The notes below the pieces were generated by a model. That model worked only from the letters and a program-made list of their open reading frames with translations, ran no database searches and was not told the DNA's origin. Below are positions 15,118 through 21,730 of a stretch of 21,805 bases of DNA, piece by piece. Positions within the stretch are counted from its first letter, which is position 1, and every line of letters begins with the position of its first letter. The stretch is taken from NCBI GenBank assembly GCA_018715105.1, contig DVMG01000030.1, positions 1 through 21,805 on the forward strand, in the 5' to 3' direction. The stretch comes from Candidatus Ventricola intestinavium. Its GTDB lineage: Bacteria; Bacillota; Clostridia; Christensenellales; Aristaeellaceae. Position numbers and translations under genes: made by a program.

Positions 15118-15193
15118 AGGAAGGACACAGAAGGAAATAAACGGGAAAACCTCCATATTTATTATTATTCGCTTTAAACCTTTCATGAGTCCT

Positions 15194-15215
15194 CCATTTC
15201 CATTTCCATTTCCAT
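15194..15215. repeat. Hexanucleotide microrepeat (CCATTT)
   Basis: Three perfect tandem copies of CCATTT and a partial fourth (15194-15215), with one more copy at 15225-15230. On the - strand it reads as ATGGAA repeats, giving a run of possible start codons. It lies in an AT-richer spacer without a recognised gene. Confidence 0.8.
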
Positions 15216-15231
15216 AACACTCCTCCATTTG

Positions 15232-15272
15232 CGGAAAGGGAGCGCAGATACGGAATCTGCGCTCCCTTTCTG
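15232..15272 (+). terminator. Long hairpin, probable terminator of the cit operon
   Basis: AAAGGGAGCGCAGAT (15235-15249) pairs perfectly with ATCTGCGCTCCCTTT (15255-15269) over a 5-base loop; three more pairs (one G-U) extend the base to 15232 and 15272. The T stretch is short (TTT, then CTGTCTG), but the A-rich 5' side makes it fit for either direction. Confidence 0.7.
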
Positions 15273-15332
15273 TCTGGGATGACCGGGACATATGGAATTA
15301 TGGAATTTTCCGGGATTTTCGCCGGATCAAAA

Positions 15333-15347
15333 CCGGGGATGCCCCGG
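15333..15347 (-). terminator. Weak terminator behind the NifX-like gene
   Basis: CCGGGG (15333-15338) and CCCCGG (15342-15347) form a hairpin with a 3-base loop, directly after the stop codon of the - strand gene. On that strand TTTTG follows. Short T run, so moderate support. Confidence 0.5.
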
Positions 15348-15349
15348 CC

Positions 15350-15757
15350 TCAGGAACAGCTGGAACCGCCGCAGCCGTGCTCACCGCACCCGTGTTCGCC
15401 GCAGGCATGGCCCTCTTCCCCATGGTGATGATCGCAGTTCGCCTGTGCGCTTTGAGGAAGCGCGCCAGCGAGAAGCGCGTTTACCGCGTCATCCGCCGGG
15501 CCGGTCACGCCTGCGTAAAGCTGGATACCCGCCTGCGCAAGCGCCGCCTGCGCCCCTGCGCCGATGCCGCCGCAGATCAGCGTTTGAACGCCGAGTGAAT
15601 GCAGCAGGCCGGCCAGCGCGCCATGGCCGCTGCCATGGGTGCCGATCACTTCGGAAGAGAGAATTTTTCCGTCGCCGGTGCTGTAAATTTTGAACTGGGC
15701 CGTGTGGCCAAAATGCTGAAAGATGTCGCCGTTTTCATACGTGACTGCGATTTTCAT
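15350..15757 (-). CDS. NifX/NifB-type iron-molybdenum cluster-binding protein with Cys/His tail
   Basis: A 135-residue protein whose first 100 residues match the dinitrogenase Fe-Mo cofactor domain (PF02579, NifX/NafY type). It begins MKIAVTYENGDIFQHFGHTA; VQTLICGGIGAGAQAALAQAGI follows, the typical beta-alpha segments. Residues 108-135 form a metal-binding tail: Cys108, His110-112, His117, then Cys119, 124, 129 and 134 exactly five residues apart, with His122 and His127 between. No nitrogenase genes are near, and such proteins are frequent in non-fixing anaerobes, so a role in carrying metal or Fe-S clusters is inferred. GGAGG (plus-strand CCTCC 15767-15771) lies 9 bases before the ATG. It has its own consensus promoter. 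Confidence 0.88.
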   Translation of the reverse strand: MKIAVTYENGDIFQHFGHTAQFKIYSTGDGKILSSEVIGTHGSGHGALAGLLHSLGVQTLICGGIGAGAQAALAQAGIQLYAGVTGPADDAVNALLAGALPQSAQANCDHHHGEEGHACGEHGCGEHGCGGSSCS

Positions 15758-15795
15758 ACGGATTGCCCTCCTTTGGATTTGCCTGGGATGCCCTG

Positions 15796-15823
15796 ATTAT
15801 ACACCCTGCTGGCCGCCTGTCAA
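15796..15823 (-). promoter_or_regulatory. Consensus promoter of the NifX-like gene
   Basis: On the - strand a perfect TTGACA (plus-strand 15818-15823) and a perfect TATAAT (15796-15801) are 16 bases apart. It lies just 17 bases beyond the stop of the AEC permease gene, so the small gene is independently and probably strongly transcribed. Confidence 0.88.
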
Positions 15824-15839
15824 GGGGAAAAGAGCGGCA

Positions 15840-16730
15840 TCACAGCAGCATGCTCATCACGGGAACGCTTGCCAGGGAAAGCAGGGTTGTATAGGCAATC
15901 GCACGCGCCGCAAAGACGGCATCGCCGCCATAGAGCTCGGCCTGCATGGCCGTCATCGTGCCGGAAGGCATGGCCGTGAGAATGAACACCGTGCCGGCCA
16001 CCGCCGGGGCAAGCGGGAAGGGGCGCAAAAGCCCGTAGGTAAGCAGCGGAAGGATCACCAGCCGCAGAGCAGCGGCCAGATGATAGTCGATATCCTTGAA
16101 ATCCGCAAAGTGCACGCCGCACACCCGTGTGCCGATGAGGAGCATGGACAGCGGCGTGGTCAGCCCGCCGACCATGGAGAGAACCTGGGCCGGAATGGAC
16201 GGCAGAGAGAGGTTCATGCAGAAGAGCGAAAAACCGATCAGCGCCGAGATGAGATTCGGATTGAGCAGCGCGCGGCGCAGATCCATGCCGCTTCCGCCGC
16301 GGTAGAGGCTCACACCCAGGGTCCAGGTGATGAACGTGAAGGAAATATTGTAAGCCACGGCATACATCATCCAGTCCGGATTGATGGCCAGGATGATGGG
16401 ATACCCCATAAACCCGCAGTTGGAAAATGCCTCCAGATTGGCCATCACCGCCCTGCGGGCGGGATCGCGCCGCCTGAACAAAAGCAGCGTGCCAAAGAGG
16501 GAAACGAGGATCACGGCGGAGGAAAGGCCGAGCGTCAAAAGAAAATTGATCAGCACATCCGCGGCAAACGGACGCTGCATGTTGGAGATCGTCAGGCAGG
16601 GCAGCGTGATGTTGACGACGATCTGTGTGGTGCCCCGGATGGTTTCATCGGTGAAATAGCGCAGCTTGCGGCAAAGCACGCCGATGAGCACGACGATGAA
16701 GAGAATAAGAACCTGAGCCGTAATAGACAT
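15840..16730 (-). CDS. AEC family transporter (auxin efflux carrier type permease)
   Basis: A 296-residue membrane protein with about ten hydrophobic segments, the pattern of the auxin efflux carrier family in bacteria. It begins SITAQVLILFIVVLIGVLCRK; family-typical pieces are NITLPCLTISNM, EAFSNCGFMGYPIILAI and the closing FILTAMPSGTMTAMQAELYG. Bacterial members export or take up organic acids such as malate, or other small carboxylates; the cargo here is unknown. GGAG on the - strand stands 7 to 8 bases before the ATG. It lies upstream of the NifX-like gene and downstream of the F420-ligase-like gene, all on the same strand, but a hairpin (16845-16867) and a separate promoter indicate independent units. 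It is close to a carboxylate operon, which may or may not matter. Confidence 0.9.
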   Translation of the reverse strand: MSITAQVLILFIVVLIGVLCRKLRYFTDETIRGTTQIVVNITLPCLTISNMQRPFAADVLINFLLTLGLSSAVILVSLFGTLLLFRRRDPARRAVMANLEAFSNCGFMGYPIILAINPDWMMYAVAYNISFTFITWTLGVSLYRGGSGMDLRRALLNPNLISALIGFSLFCMNLSLPSIPAQVLSMVGGLTTPLSMLLIGTRVCGVHFADFKDIDYHLAAALRLVILPLLTYGLLRPFPLAPAVAGTVFILTAMPSGTMTAMQAELYGGDAVFAARAIAYTTLLSLASVPVMSMLL

Positions 16731-16754
16731 GGCGATTCTCCTTTGTCTCCCAGT

Positions 16755-16812
16755 TTCAGCGGAAGGGCAGAAGGCGCATTTTTACCCGGCGCAGACAGGC
16801 CGTTCCGCTGAA
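16755..16812. repeat. Spaced inverted repeat upstream of the AEC gene
   Basis: TTCAGCGGAA (16755-16764) and TTCCGCTGAA (16803-16812) are perfect inverted copies of 10 bases with 38 bases between them. They flank the likely promoter zone of the - strand AEC gene and could be a pair of operator half-sites or the base of an RNA stem. No convincing -35/-10 pair was found inside. Confidence 0.55.
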
Positions 16813-16844
16813 CCGTGTGTCAGCCCCCAAAGGGCGAAAAGACA

Positions 16845-16867
16845 CGGGCCGCCGCATGGACGGCCCG
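16845..16867 (-). terminator. Possible terminator of the F420-ligase-like gene
   Basis: CGGGCCG (16845-16851) pairs with CGGCCCG (16861-16867) over a 9-base loop, 9 bases past the stop codon. On the - strand TGTC and then TTTT follow, so the T run is offset and short. Confidence 0.5.
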
Positions 16868-16875
16868 CGCTCCCT

Positions 16876-17619
16876 TCAGTTCCCGAGAGGGTGAATCAGG
16901 ATAAACGGGGTAAGCTCGTCCCCCTGGCCGGAAGGGTTGTCCGCCATGGCATCCTGAATCTGATCGTCGGTCAGCGGGAAGCGGGTTCCTTTGCCCAGCT
17001 GGTTCTGATCGAAGTCATTGGCATCCATGATCACCGTGGGCACGCCCGTGGCCGCTTCCAACGCGTCGCACAGGGCAACCGGGTTTTCCGGGTTGAGCAC
17101 CCCCATCGTGTGATACACCTCGAAGGAAGAATCCGGATAAAAGCCGTCAATTCCCGCCACGCCGTGACCGCAGATCTTGTAAAACAGACCGCGGATGCCA
17201 AAGGGACGCGTCACGGCGGAAACCGCCGCAGCCAGCAGCACGCGCGGCAGGCCGCAGATTTCAATGACAAGCTGCATTTTATAGGGCTGATGCATGCCGA
17301 TACCCGTTGAATTGTGGCCGGCAAAGGGGGCCAGCAGCCGGGCAAAGAAGCCGGGATGCGTGTCTTCCAGCGTGCGCACGTTTCCGGTGCACATGCCCAT
17401 CACCTTTGCCGTAAAGGAGAGGCAGTCTCCCGGCTGGTAAAGCGGCAGCACATAGCGGCGCACAAGCTCCGCCTGATCCTCCCCAGGCTGAACAAAATGG
17501 GTCTTGATGGCATAGCGCTGATAGCGCCGGCCGTCCTTGCCCGTGAGGATGCCGCGGTCGTAGTAGATCACGCCGTCTTTTTCCCGGCGTGCGGATTCCT
17601 GATTGCGAGAAGCGCCCAT
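16876..17619 (-). CDS. Coenzyme F420-0:L-glutamate ligase-like protein (CofE family)
   Basis: A 247-residue protein that resembles the CofE/F420 ligase family (PF01996), which adds glutamate to coenzyme F420 in methanogens and actinobacteria. Family-like parts are YAIKTHFVQPGEDQAELVRR, LYQPGDCLSFTAKVMGMCTG (about 60-79), the glycine-rich GIGMHQPYKMQ, ICGHGVAGIDGFYP and VIMDANDFDQNQLG. No other F420 genes occur here and Clostridia generally do not make F420, so the real reaction is probably a different amide or glutamyl ligation. GGAGG on the - strand precedes the ATG by about 7 bases. A near-consensus promoter lies upstream; the gene is divergent from addA. The family is fairly sure, the function unknown. 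Confidence 0.7.
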   Translation of the reverse strand: MGASRNQESARREKDGVIYYDRGILTGKDGRRYQRYAIKTHFVQPGEDQAELVRRYVLPLYQPGDCLSFTAKVMGMCTGNVRTLEDTHPGFFARLLAPFAGHNSTGIGMHQPYKMQLVIEICGLPRVLLAAAVSAVTRPFGIRGLFYKICGHGVAGIDGFYPDSSFEVYHTMGVLNPENPVALCDALEAATGVPTVIMDANDFDQNQLGKGTRFPLTDDQIQDAMADNPSGQGDELTPFILIHPLGN

Positions 17620-17687
17620 GTTTTGCCTCCTTGGCTGATGCTCCTGATTAGTCTGCCCGAAGGAATGCGGATTATCAGCGTCGTTTT

Positions 17688-17716
17688 ATTGTACACGATG
17701 AGCGGGGGAATGTCAA
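17688..17716 (-). promoter_or_regulatory. Promoter of the F420-ligase-like gene
   Basis: On the - strand TTGACA (plus-strand 17711-17716) and TACAAT (17688-17693) are 17 bases apart, leaving a leader of about 60 bases before the start codon. Confidence 0.85.
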
Positions 17717-17747
17717 TTTTTCCCGGTGCAGCGGGATTCTTTTTTCA

Positions 17748-17766
17748 TCATGCACACCGTGCATGA
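17748..17766. promoter_or_regulatory. Operator-like palindrome between two divergent promoters
   Basis: TCATGCAC (17748-17755) and GTGCATGA (17759-17766) form a perfect 8-base inverted repeat with a 3-base spacer. It lies between the - strand promoter at 17688-17716 and the addA promoter. No T run follows on either strand, so a protein-binding site is more likely than a terminator. It does not resemble a LexA box. Confidence 0.5.
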
Positions 17767-17808
17767 AGGGGGAAGGGCGAAAACATGCTTTTTGACCGGG
17801 GCCGCTTG

Positions 17809-17817
17809 TGCTATAAT
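17809..17817 (+). promoter_or_regulatory. Extended -10 promoter of addA
   Basis: TGC followed by a perfect TATAAT (17812-17817) forms an extended -10 element. The -35 region is poor: TTTTTG (17789-17794) at 17 bases, or TTGACC (17792-17797) at only 14. Transcription would start near 17824, giving a very short leader. Confidence 0.7.
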
Positions 17818-17849
17818 GCAAACAGAAGGAACGTAGGGAGGAAACAGCC

Positions 17850-20800
17850 ATGCCAAACTGGACGCCGCAGCAGTGGGACGCCATCACAGACAGAGGCCAC
17901 AGCCTGATTGTCTGTGCAGCCGCCGGATCCGGCAAAACAGCCGTGCTGGTAGAGCGCATCGTGCGCCTGGTTTTGGAGGGATGCCCGATTGAGCGGATGC
18001 TGGTGGTCACCTTTACCAATGCCGCGGCCGGCGAGATGCGCCTGCGCATCGGTCAGGCGCTTGGCGAAGCCGCACAGACGGAACCGGCGCTTGCCGAGCA
18101 GGGGATGGCTCTCTCCCGAGCGAGCATTTCCACGCTGCACAGGTTCTGCGGCAGCCTGCTGCGCGAGCACTTTCAGGCCCTGGGGATTGATCCCGCGTTC
18201 CGCGTGGGGGACGAGCAGGAGTGCGGCGTGCTCAGCCGCCAGGCCATGGAGGATGCGCTTTACAGCTGTTATGAGGTGGGCAGCGAGGCGTTTCTCGCTG
18301 CAGACCGCTGCTACACCCAGGAGGAGCTGAGCGAGATGGCGCTGACGGTTTACCGATTTATGATGACGCGCCCGGATCCCTGGGCGTTTCTTGAAAGGGC
18401 GCAGGAAGAGGCCTCGGCCGATGCAAAGACGATGGAGGCGGGGGCTGCAGCTGCGCTGCTGTGCGGGGATGCGCGCGGACGATTGAACCGGCTTTTGCGC
18501 GATGCGGAGGATACGCTGAAGGAATGCCGGGAGGAGGATGGTCCGGCGCACTACGCGGCGGCATGCGCGCAGGATGTGGCGCTGCTTACGGATCTGCTCG
18601 CTGCATCGCAACAGGGATACGGCGCGCTGCATGCGGCGTTTGAGGGGCTTGCGTTTGCCGCGCTGGGACGCAAAAAGAAGGGCGATGTCTTTGACGAGGA
18701 AAAGGCCGCGCGTGTCAAGGCAAAGCGCGATGCGCTTAAAAAGGCGCTGGGCGCACTTGCCGGCGCATTTTCGCTGACGCCGGAGGAAGCCGCCCAGGAT
18801 CAGAACCGGACGTGTCTGCCTCTGGCAGGGCTTGCGGAGCTGATCCGGACATACGACGCGCTCTACACAGCGGCCAAACGCCAGCGCGGCCTGATGGATT
18901 TTGACGATCTGGAGCATGGCGCGCTCCGGGCGCTTGAGCAGCCGGAGGTCCGCCAGGACCTGGCCGGGCGATACCGGTATGTGTTCATCGACGAATACCA
19001 GGATTCAAGCGCGATTCAGGAGGCGATCATCGGCAGCTTTGCCCGGGAGGACGGCCTGTTTCTGGTGGGGGACGTCAAGCAGAGCATTTACCGCTTTCGC
19101 CAGGCGGAACCGGCGCTTTTCCTTGAAAAGGCGGCACGATTTGACCGGGAGGAAGAAAAACAGTCAAGGCGCATTGACCTGCAGAGGAATTTCCGTTCAC
19201 GCGCCAATGTGCTGGAGGGCGTGAATGCGGTGTTTTCCCGCATCATGCGCGCGGATGCCACGGAGATCGAATATGACGAACGGGAAAAGCTCTTTTGCGG
19301 CCTGCCGGTGCGCGAGGACGACGCCCCTCTTGAGCTGCATCTGATTTACCAAGCGGAGGATGGCGCGCGGCAGACGCCTGATGAGGAAGAGATGGAGGCG
19401 GGCGGCGCGGAGGAGGCGCAGGAAGGAGAACGGGAGCTGGCGGCGGTGGAGCGCGAGGCGATGATCGCCGCGCAGCGGATCCGGGAGCTGGTAGGAACCC
19501 CTTTTTACGACGCGAAGACGGGGGAAGAGCGGCTGCTGGCCTATCGTGATGTGGCGGTGCTCATGCGCGTGGCCCGCTCATGGGCGCCGATGGCGGCGGA
19601 TGTGCTCAGAGCGCAGGGCATCCCCGTGTTCTGCGACGCGGGAGAGGGATATTTTGATATCCCGGAGGTGCGCGCGATGATCGCCCTGCTGGAGGCCATT
19701 GACAACGGCTCCCGGGACGAGGCGCTTCTATCCGCGCTACGCGGCCCTGCGCTGGGGCTTGATGAGGCGCAGCTGGCCCAGATTCGGATTCATACGCCGG
19801 ATGTGAAGACCCCGTATCACGAAGCCGTGCGCCGCTATCGCGAGGAGGAGAGCGACGCGCTGGCCCAGAAGCTCAGGGCGTTTGAAGCGCGCATGGCACG
19901 CTGGCGGCTGTGCGCGCGCCACCAGGGCGTGGACAGGCTGATTGAGCGCATTTATGCGGAGACGGGCTTCCTTGCGCAGGCCGGCGCTCTGCCGGGCGGG
20001 GCTTCGCGCCAGGCTAACCTGCACCTGCTCACCTCCCGCGCCAGGCAATTCATGCGCGCGCAGGGAGGCTCGCTGCATGCATTTTTACGCTATGCACACA
20101 GGCTTCGTGCGGGCGGAGATTCCATGAGTGCCAGCGCGATCGGCGAGAATGAGGATGTTGTGCGCATCATGACCATCCATAAGAGCAAGGGGCTGGAGTT
20201 TCCGGTTGTCATTGTGCTGGGGCTGGGCAGGAAAATCAGCGGAAAACCCCGGCAGGAGCGCGTGCTCCTGGATGCGGAGCTGGGGGTGGGGCTCCCGTGC
20301 ATCGACATGGATCTGGGCAGCGAGCGGGACACATGGCTACGCCGGGCGATCCGGATCAAGAGCGGGCGGGAGCAGCTCGCCGAAGAGGTGCGCATTCTCT
20401 ACGTGGCGATGACGCGCGCGCGTGAGCGCCTGATCCTGGTGGGCGACGTGGGGGCAAAGGCCCCGCCTGAACACTGGATGCATGCGCAGGATGCCGCCGG
20501 CCTGCTTGCCATGCACACCGGGCTTGATATGGTGTGCCCAACCCTGGCCGCCGCGGGAGCCGGCCTGAACCTCCCTGAGGAAGATATCCGGGCCAGCGAA
20601 TCGCGTTGGCGCGTGTTTGCCCATCCGGAGGAGCGGGCGGCGGTGCTCTCCCGGAGGACGCAGGAAGACGTCCTGCGCCTGCTGGCCCGGCTTGAAAACG
20701 CGCCGCGCGATGAAAGACTGGAAAAACAGCTGGCATTTCGGATCAAGAGCACAGCCGCCGTAAGAAAGATGAGCGTCAGCGCAATCCTGCGCGATGAAAA

Positions 20801-21371
20801 GCGGGCCGCGGAGGATGAAATCCATTCACGTGACATGGACATGCAGCCGCTGCCGCGCTTTATGACGCAAAAACGCCTGACCGGGGCGCAGATTGGCACG
20901 GCGTTTCACCGCATGGTGCGCATGCTCGATCTGGAGGCCCTGCGCATGACCCGGGATCTTGGAAAGGAAATCGCCTGCCAGGTATCCAGGATGCGCGAGG
21001 ATGGGGTGATTACAGCGGCCGAGGCCGGGGCTGTGCCGCCTGCGATGATCACCCGTCTGTTTGCATCTCCTCTGGGAGCGCGCATGCTGCACAGCGCGTG
21101 TGTGCAGCGCGAGTGGGCGTTTACATTCCGACGGAAGACAGCGCAGGGAGAACAGCTGCTTCAAGGCGTGATCGACTGCTGCTTTATGGAGAAGGGCTCC
21201 TGGGTGCTGGTGGACTATAAGACGGATTCCGCTTCGGATGTGCCGGGAGCTATGGCGCGGCACCGGCCGCAGCTTGAGATCTATGCCGAGGCGCTGGCGG
21301 AAATCACGGGGATCCCCGTGGCGCAGCGGGTGCTCTATCTGGTGCGCGCGGGCGCGGGATATTGCGTGTAA
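17850..21371 (+). CDS. addA: ATP-dependent helicase/nuclease AddA
   Basis: A 1173-residue AddA, near the usual 1200 or so. With AddB it resects double-strand breaks and loads RecA for recombination. It is a UvrD-type helicase joined to a RecB-type nuclease. Visible motifs are Walker A AAAGSGKT (about 23-30), TFTNAAAGEMRLRI, Walker B DEYQD (381-385), VGDVKQSIYRFRQAEP, DLQRNFRSRANV, RIMTIHKSKGLEFPVVIV and VAMTRARERL (from 852). The nuclease site shows GTAFHRMV, Asp1109 in QGVIDCCF and DYKTD (Asp1122, Lys1124). An acidic linker lies around EEEMEAGGAEEAQEGE. GGAGG (17837-17841) is 8 bases before the ATG. No addB lies next to it, unlike the usual addB-addA pair. No clear terminator follows. Confidence 0.95.
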   Translation: MPNWTPQQWDAITDRGHSLIVCAAAGSGKTAVLVERIVRLVLEGCPIERMLVVTFTNAAAGEMRLRIGQALGEAAQTEPALAEQGMALSRASISTLHRFCGSLLREHFQALGIDPAFRVGDEQECGVLSRQAMEDALYSCYEVGSEAFLAADRCYTQEELSEMALTVYRFMMTRPDPWAFLERAQEEASADAKTMEAGAAAALLCGDARGRLNRLLRDAEDTLKECREEDGPAHYAAACAQDVALLTDLLAASQQGYGALHAAFEGLAFAALGRKKKGDVFDEEKAARVKAKRDALKKALGALAGAFSLTPEEAAQDQNRTCLPLAGLAELIRTYDALYTAAKRQRGLMDFDDLEHGALRALEQPEVRQDLAGRYRYVFIDEYQDSSAIQEAIIGSFAREDGLFLVGDVKQSIYRFRQAEPALFLEKAARFDREEEKQSRRIDLQRNFRSRANVLEGVNAVFSRIMRADATEIEYDEREKLFCGLPVREDDAPLELHLIYQAEDGARQTPDEEEMEAGGAEEAQEGERELAAVEREAMIAAQRIRELVGTPFYDAKTGEERLLAYRDVAVLMRVARSWAPMAADVLRAQGIPVFCDAGEGYFDIPEVRAMIALLEAIDNGSRDEALLSALRGPALGLDEAQLAQIRIHTPDVKTPYHEAVRRYREEESDALAQKLRAFEARMARWRLCARHQGVDRLIERIYAETGFLAQAGALPGGASRQANLHLLTSRARQFMRAQGGSLHAFLRYAHRLRAGGDSMSASAIGENEDVVRIMTIHKSKGLEFPVVIVLGLGRKISGKPRQERVLLDAELGVGLPCIDMDLGSERDTWLRRAIRIKSGREQLAEEVRILYVAMTRARERLILVGDVGAKAPPEHWMHAQDAAGLLAMHTGLDMVCPTLAAAGAGLNLPEEDIRASESRWRVFAHPEERAAVLSRRTQEDVLRLLARLENAPRDERLEKQLAFRIKSTAAVRKMSVSAILRDEKRAAEDEIHSRDMDMQPLPRFMTQKRLTGAQIGTAFHRMVRMLDLEALRMTRDLGKEIACQVSRMREDGVITAAEAGAVPPAMITRLFASPLGARMLHSACVQREWAFTFRRKTAQGEQLLQGVIDCCFMEKGSWVLVDYKTDSASDVPGAMARHRPQLEIYAEALAEITGIPVAQRVLYLVRAGAGYCV

Positions 21372-21444
21372 GCGTTCGGAAAAAGGGCATTGAATGGCCA
21401 TGTGAAATTCAGATGAAATTTGCGCACAATCGGTCAGTTTCCGG

Positions 21445-21473
21445 TTGACAAAGCGGGCAAAAGAGGGTATTGT
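21445..21473 (+). promoter_or_regulatory. Promoter of the leader peptide and MgtE-like gene
   Basis: A perfect TTGACA (21445-21450) and TATTGT (21468-21473, four of six consensus bases) are 17 bases apart. Transcription would start near 21480, leaving a leader of about 250 bases before the next large gene. Confidence 0.8.
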
Positions 21474-21481
21474 AAACATGG

Positions 21482-21498
21482 GTGCGCGGGATGCGCAC
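21482..21498 (+). promoter_or_regulatory. First leader hairpin
   Basis: GTGCGC (21482-21487) pairs perfectly with GCGCAC (21493-21498) over a 5-base loop, at the very 5' end of the predicted transcript. The GCGCAC arm could instead pair with TGCGC segments at 21591-21595 or 21651-21655, which would compete with the terminator. Confidence 0.55.
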
Positions 21499-21534
21499 GG
21501 TCCATTGCAAGAAAATCATGCGGAGGTGAACGAC

Positions 21535-21621
21535 GTGGACGATCATCCCAGTAGCCTTGCGGGCGATCCCCGAGAACGTCTGGCGCAGGGTGCGCCGTCG
21601 GCCGCGTCACGCCGTCTTTAA
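21535..21621 (+). CDS. Predicted 28-residue leader peptide
   Basis: A 28-codon reading frame starting with GTG and ending with TAA, in a transcript leader. The ribosome site GGAGGTGA (21522-21529) is fully complementary to the 16S tail and sits 8 bases before the start (measured from GGAGG), among the strongest in the window. The peptide begins (M)DDHPSSLAGDP and ends ASRRL, with prolines at positions 5, 12 and 21 and acidic residues at 2, 3 and 11. Acidic residues with prolines near the N-terminus destabilise translating ribosomes at low Mg2+ in the enterobacterial MgtL leader, so a similar sensing role is conceivable. It stops 11 bases before a terminator stem and about 110 bases before the MgtE-like gene. 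No homologue is known to me. Confidence 0.55.
   Translation: MDDHPSSLAGDPRERLAQGAPSAASRRL
21582..21596 (+). promoter_or_regulatory. Hairpin inside the leader-peptide frame
   Basis: GGCGCA (21582-21587) pairs perfectly with TGCGCC (21591-21596) over a GGG loop, within codons 17 to 21 of the leader peptide. A translating ribosome would melt it, freeing GCGC-rich strands to pair elsewhere, so it may take part in a switch. Confidence 0.5.
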
Positions 21622-21632
21622 GCAGACACAGG

Positions 21633-21661
21633 GCGCGCGGCTGAATGCTGTGCGCTTTTTT
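21633..21661 (+). terminator. Intrinsic terminator in the leader (candidate attenuator)
   Basis: GCGCGCGGC (21633-21641) pairs with GCTGTGCGC (21647-21655), nine pairs with two G-U and a 5-base loop, followed by six T (21656-21661). A second, wider option pairs GGCGC (21632-21636) with GCGCC (21662-21666), followed by five T. It lies between the leader peptide and the MgtE-like start, so it would end most transcripts early unless relieved. Confidence 0.75.
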
Positions 21662-21730
21662 GCGCCGTTTTTGGGGTAAACCTGCATTTTCATGACCCGA
21701 TACGACTGAAAATGATAGGAGGGAATCCCA

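Noticed and set aside
15022..15186. A 54-codon - strand frame with GGAGG shortly before its ATG
   Set aside because: The spacing is only 4 bases, it runs into the end of citF, and no promoter or family is visible; the site comes from the CCATTT-type repeat.
15723..16811. Long + strand open frame opposite the AEC permease gene
   Set aside because: Antisense to a clear ten-segment membrane protein and polar, repetitive composition.
21474..21730. M-box (ykoK) Mg2+ riboswitch, expected before mgtE
   Set aside because: The conserved segments that I remember for the M-box are not visible; only an Rfam scan could exclude it fully.
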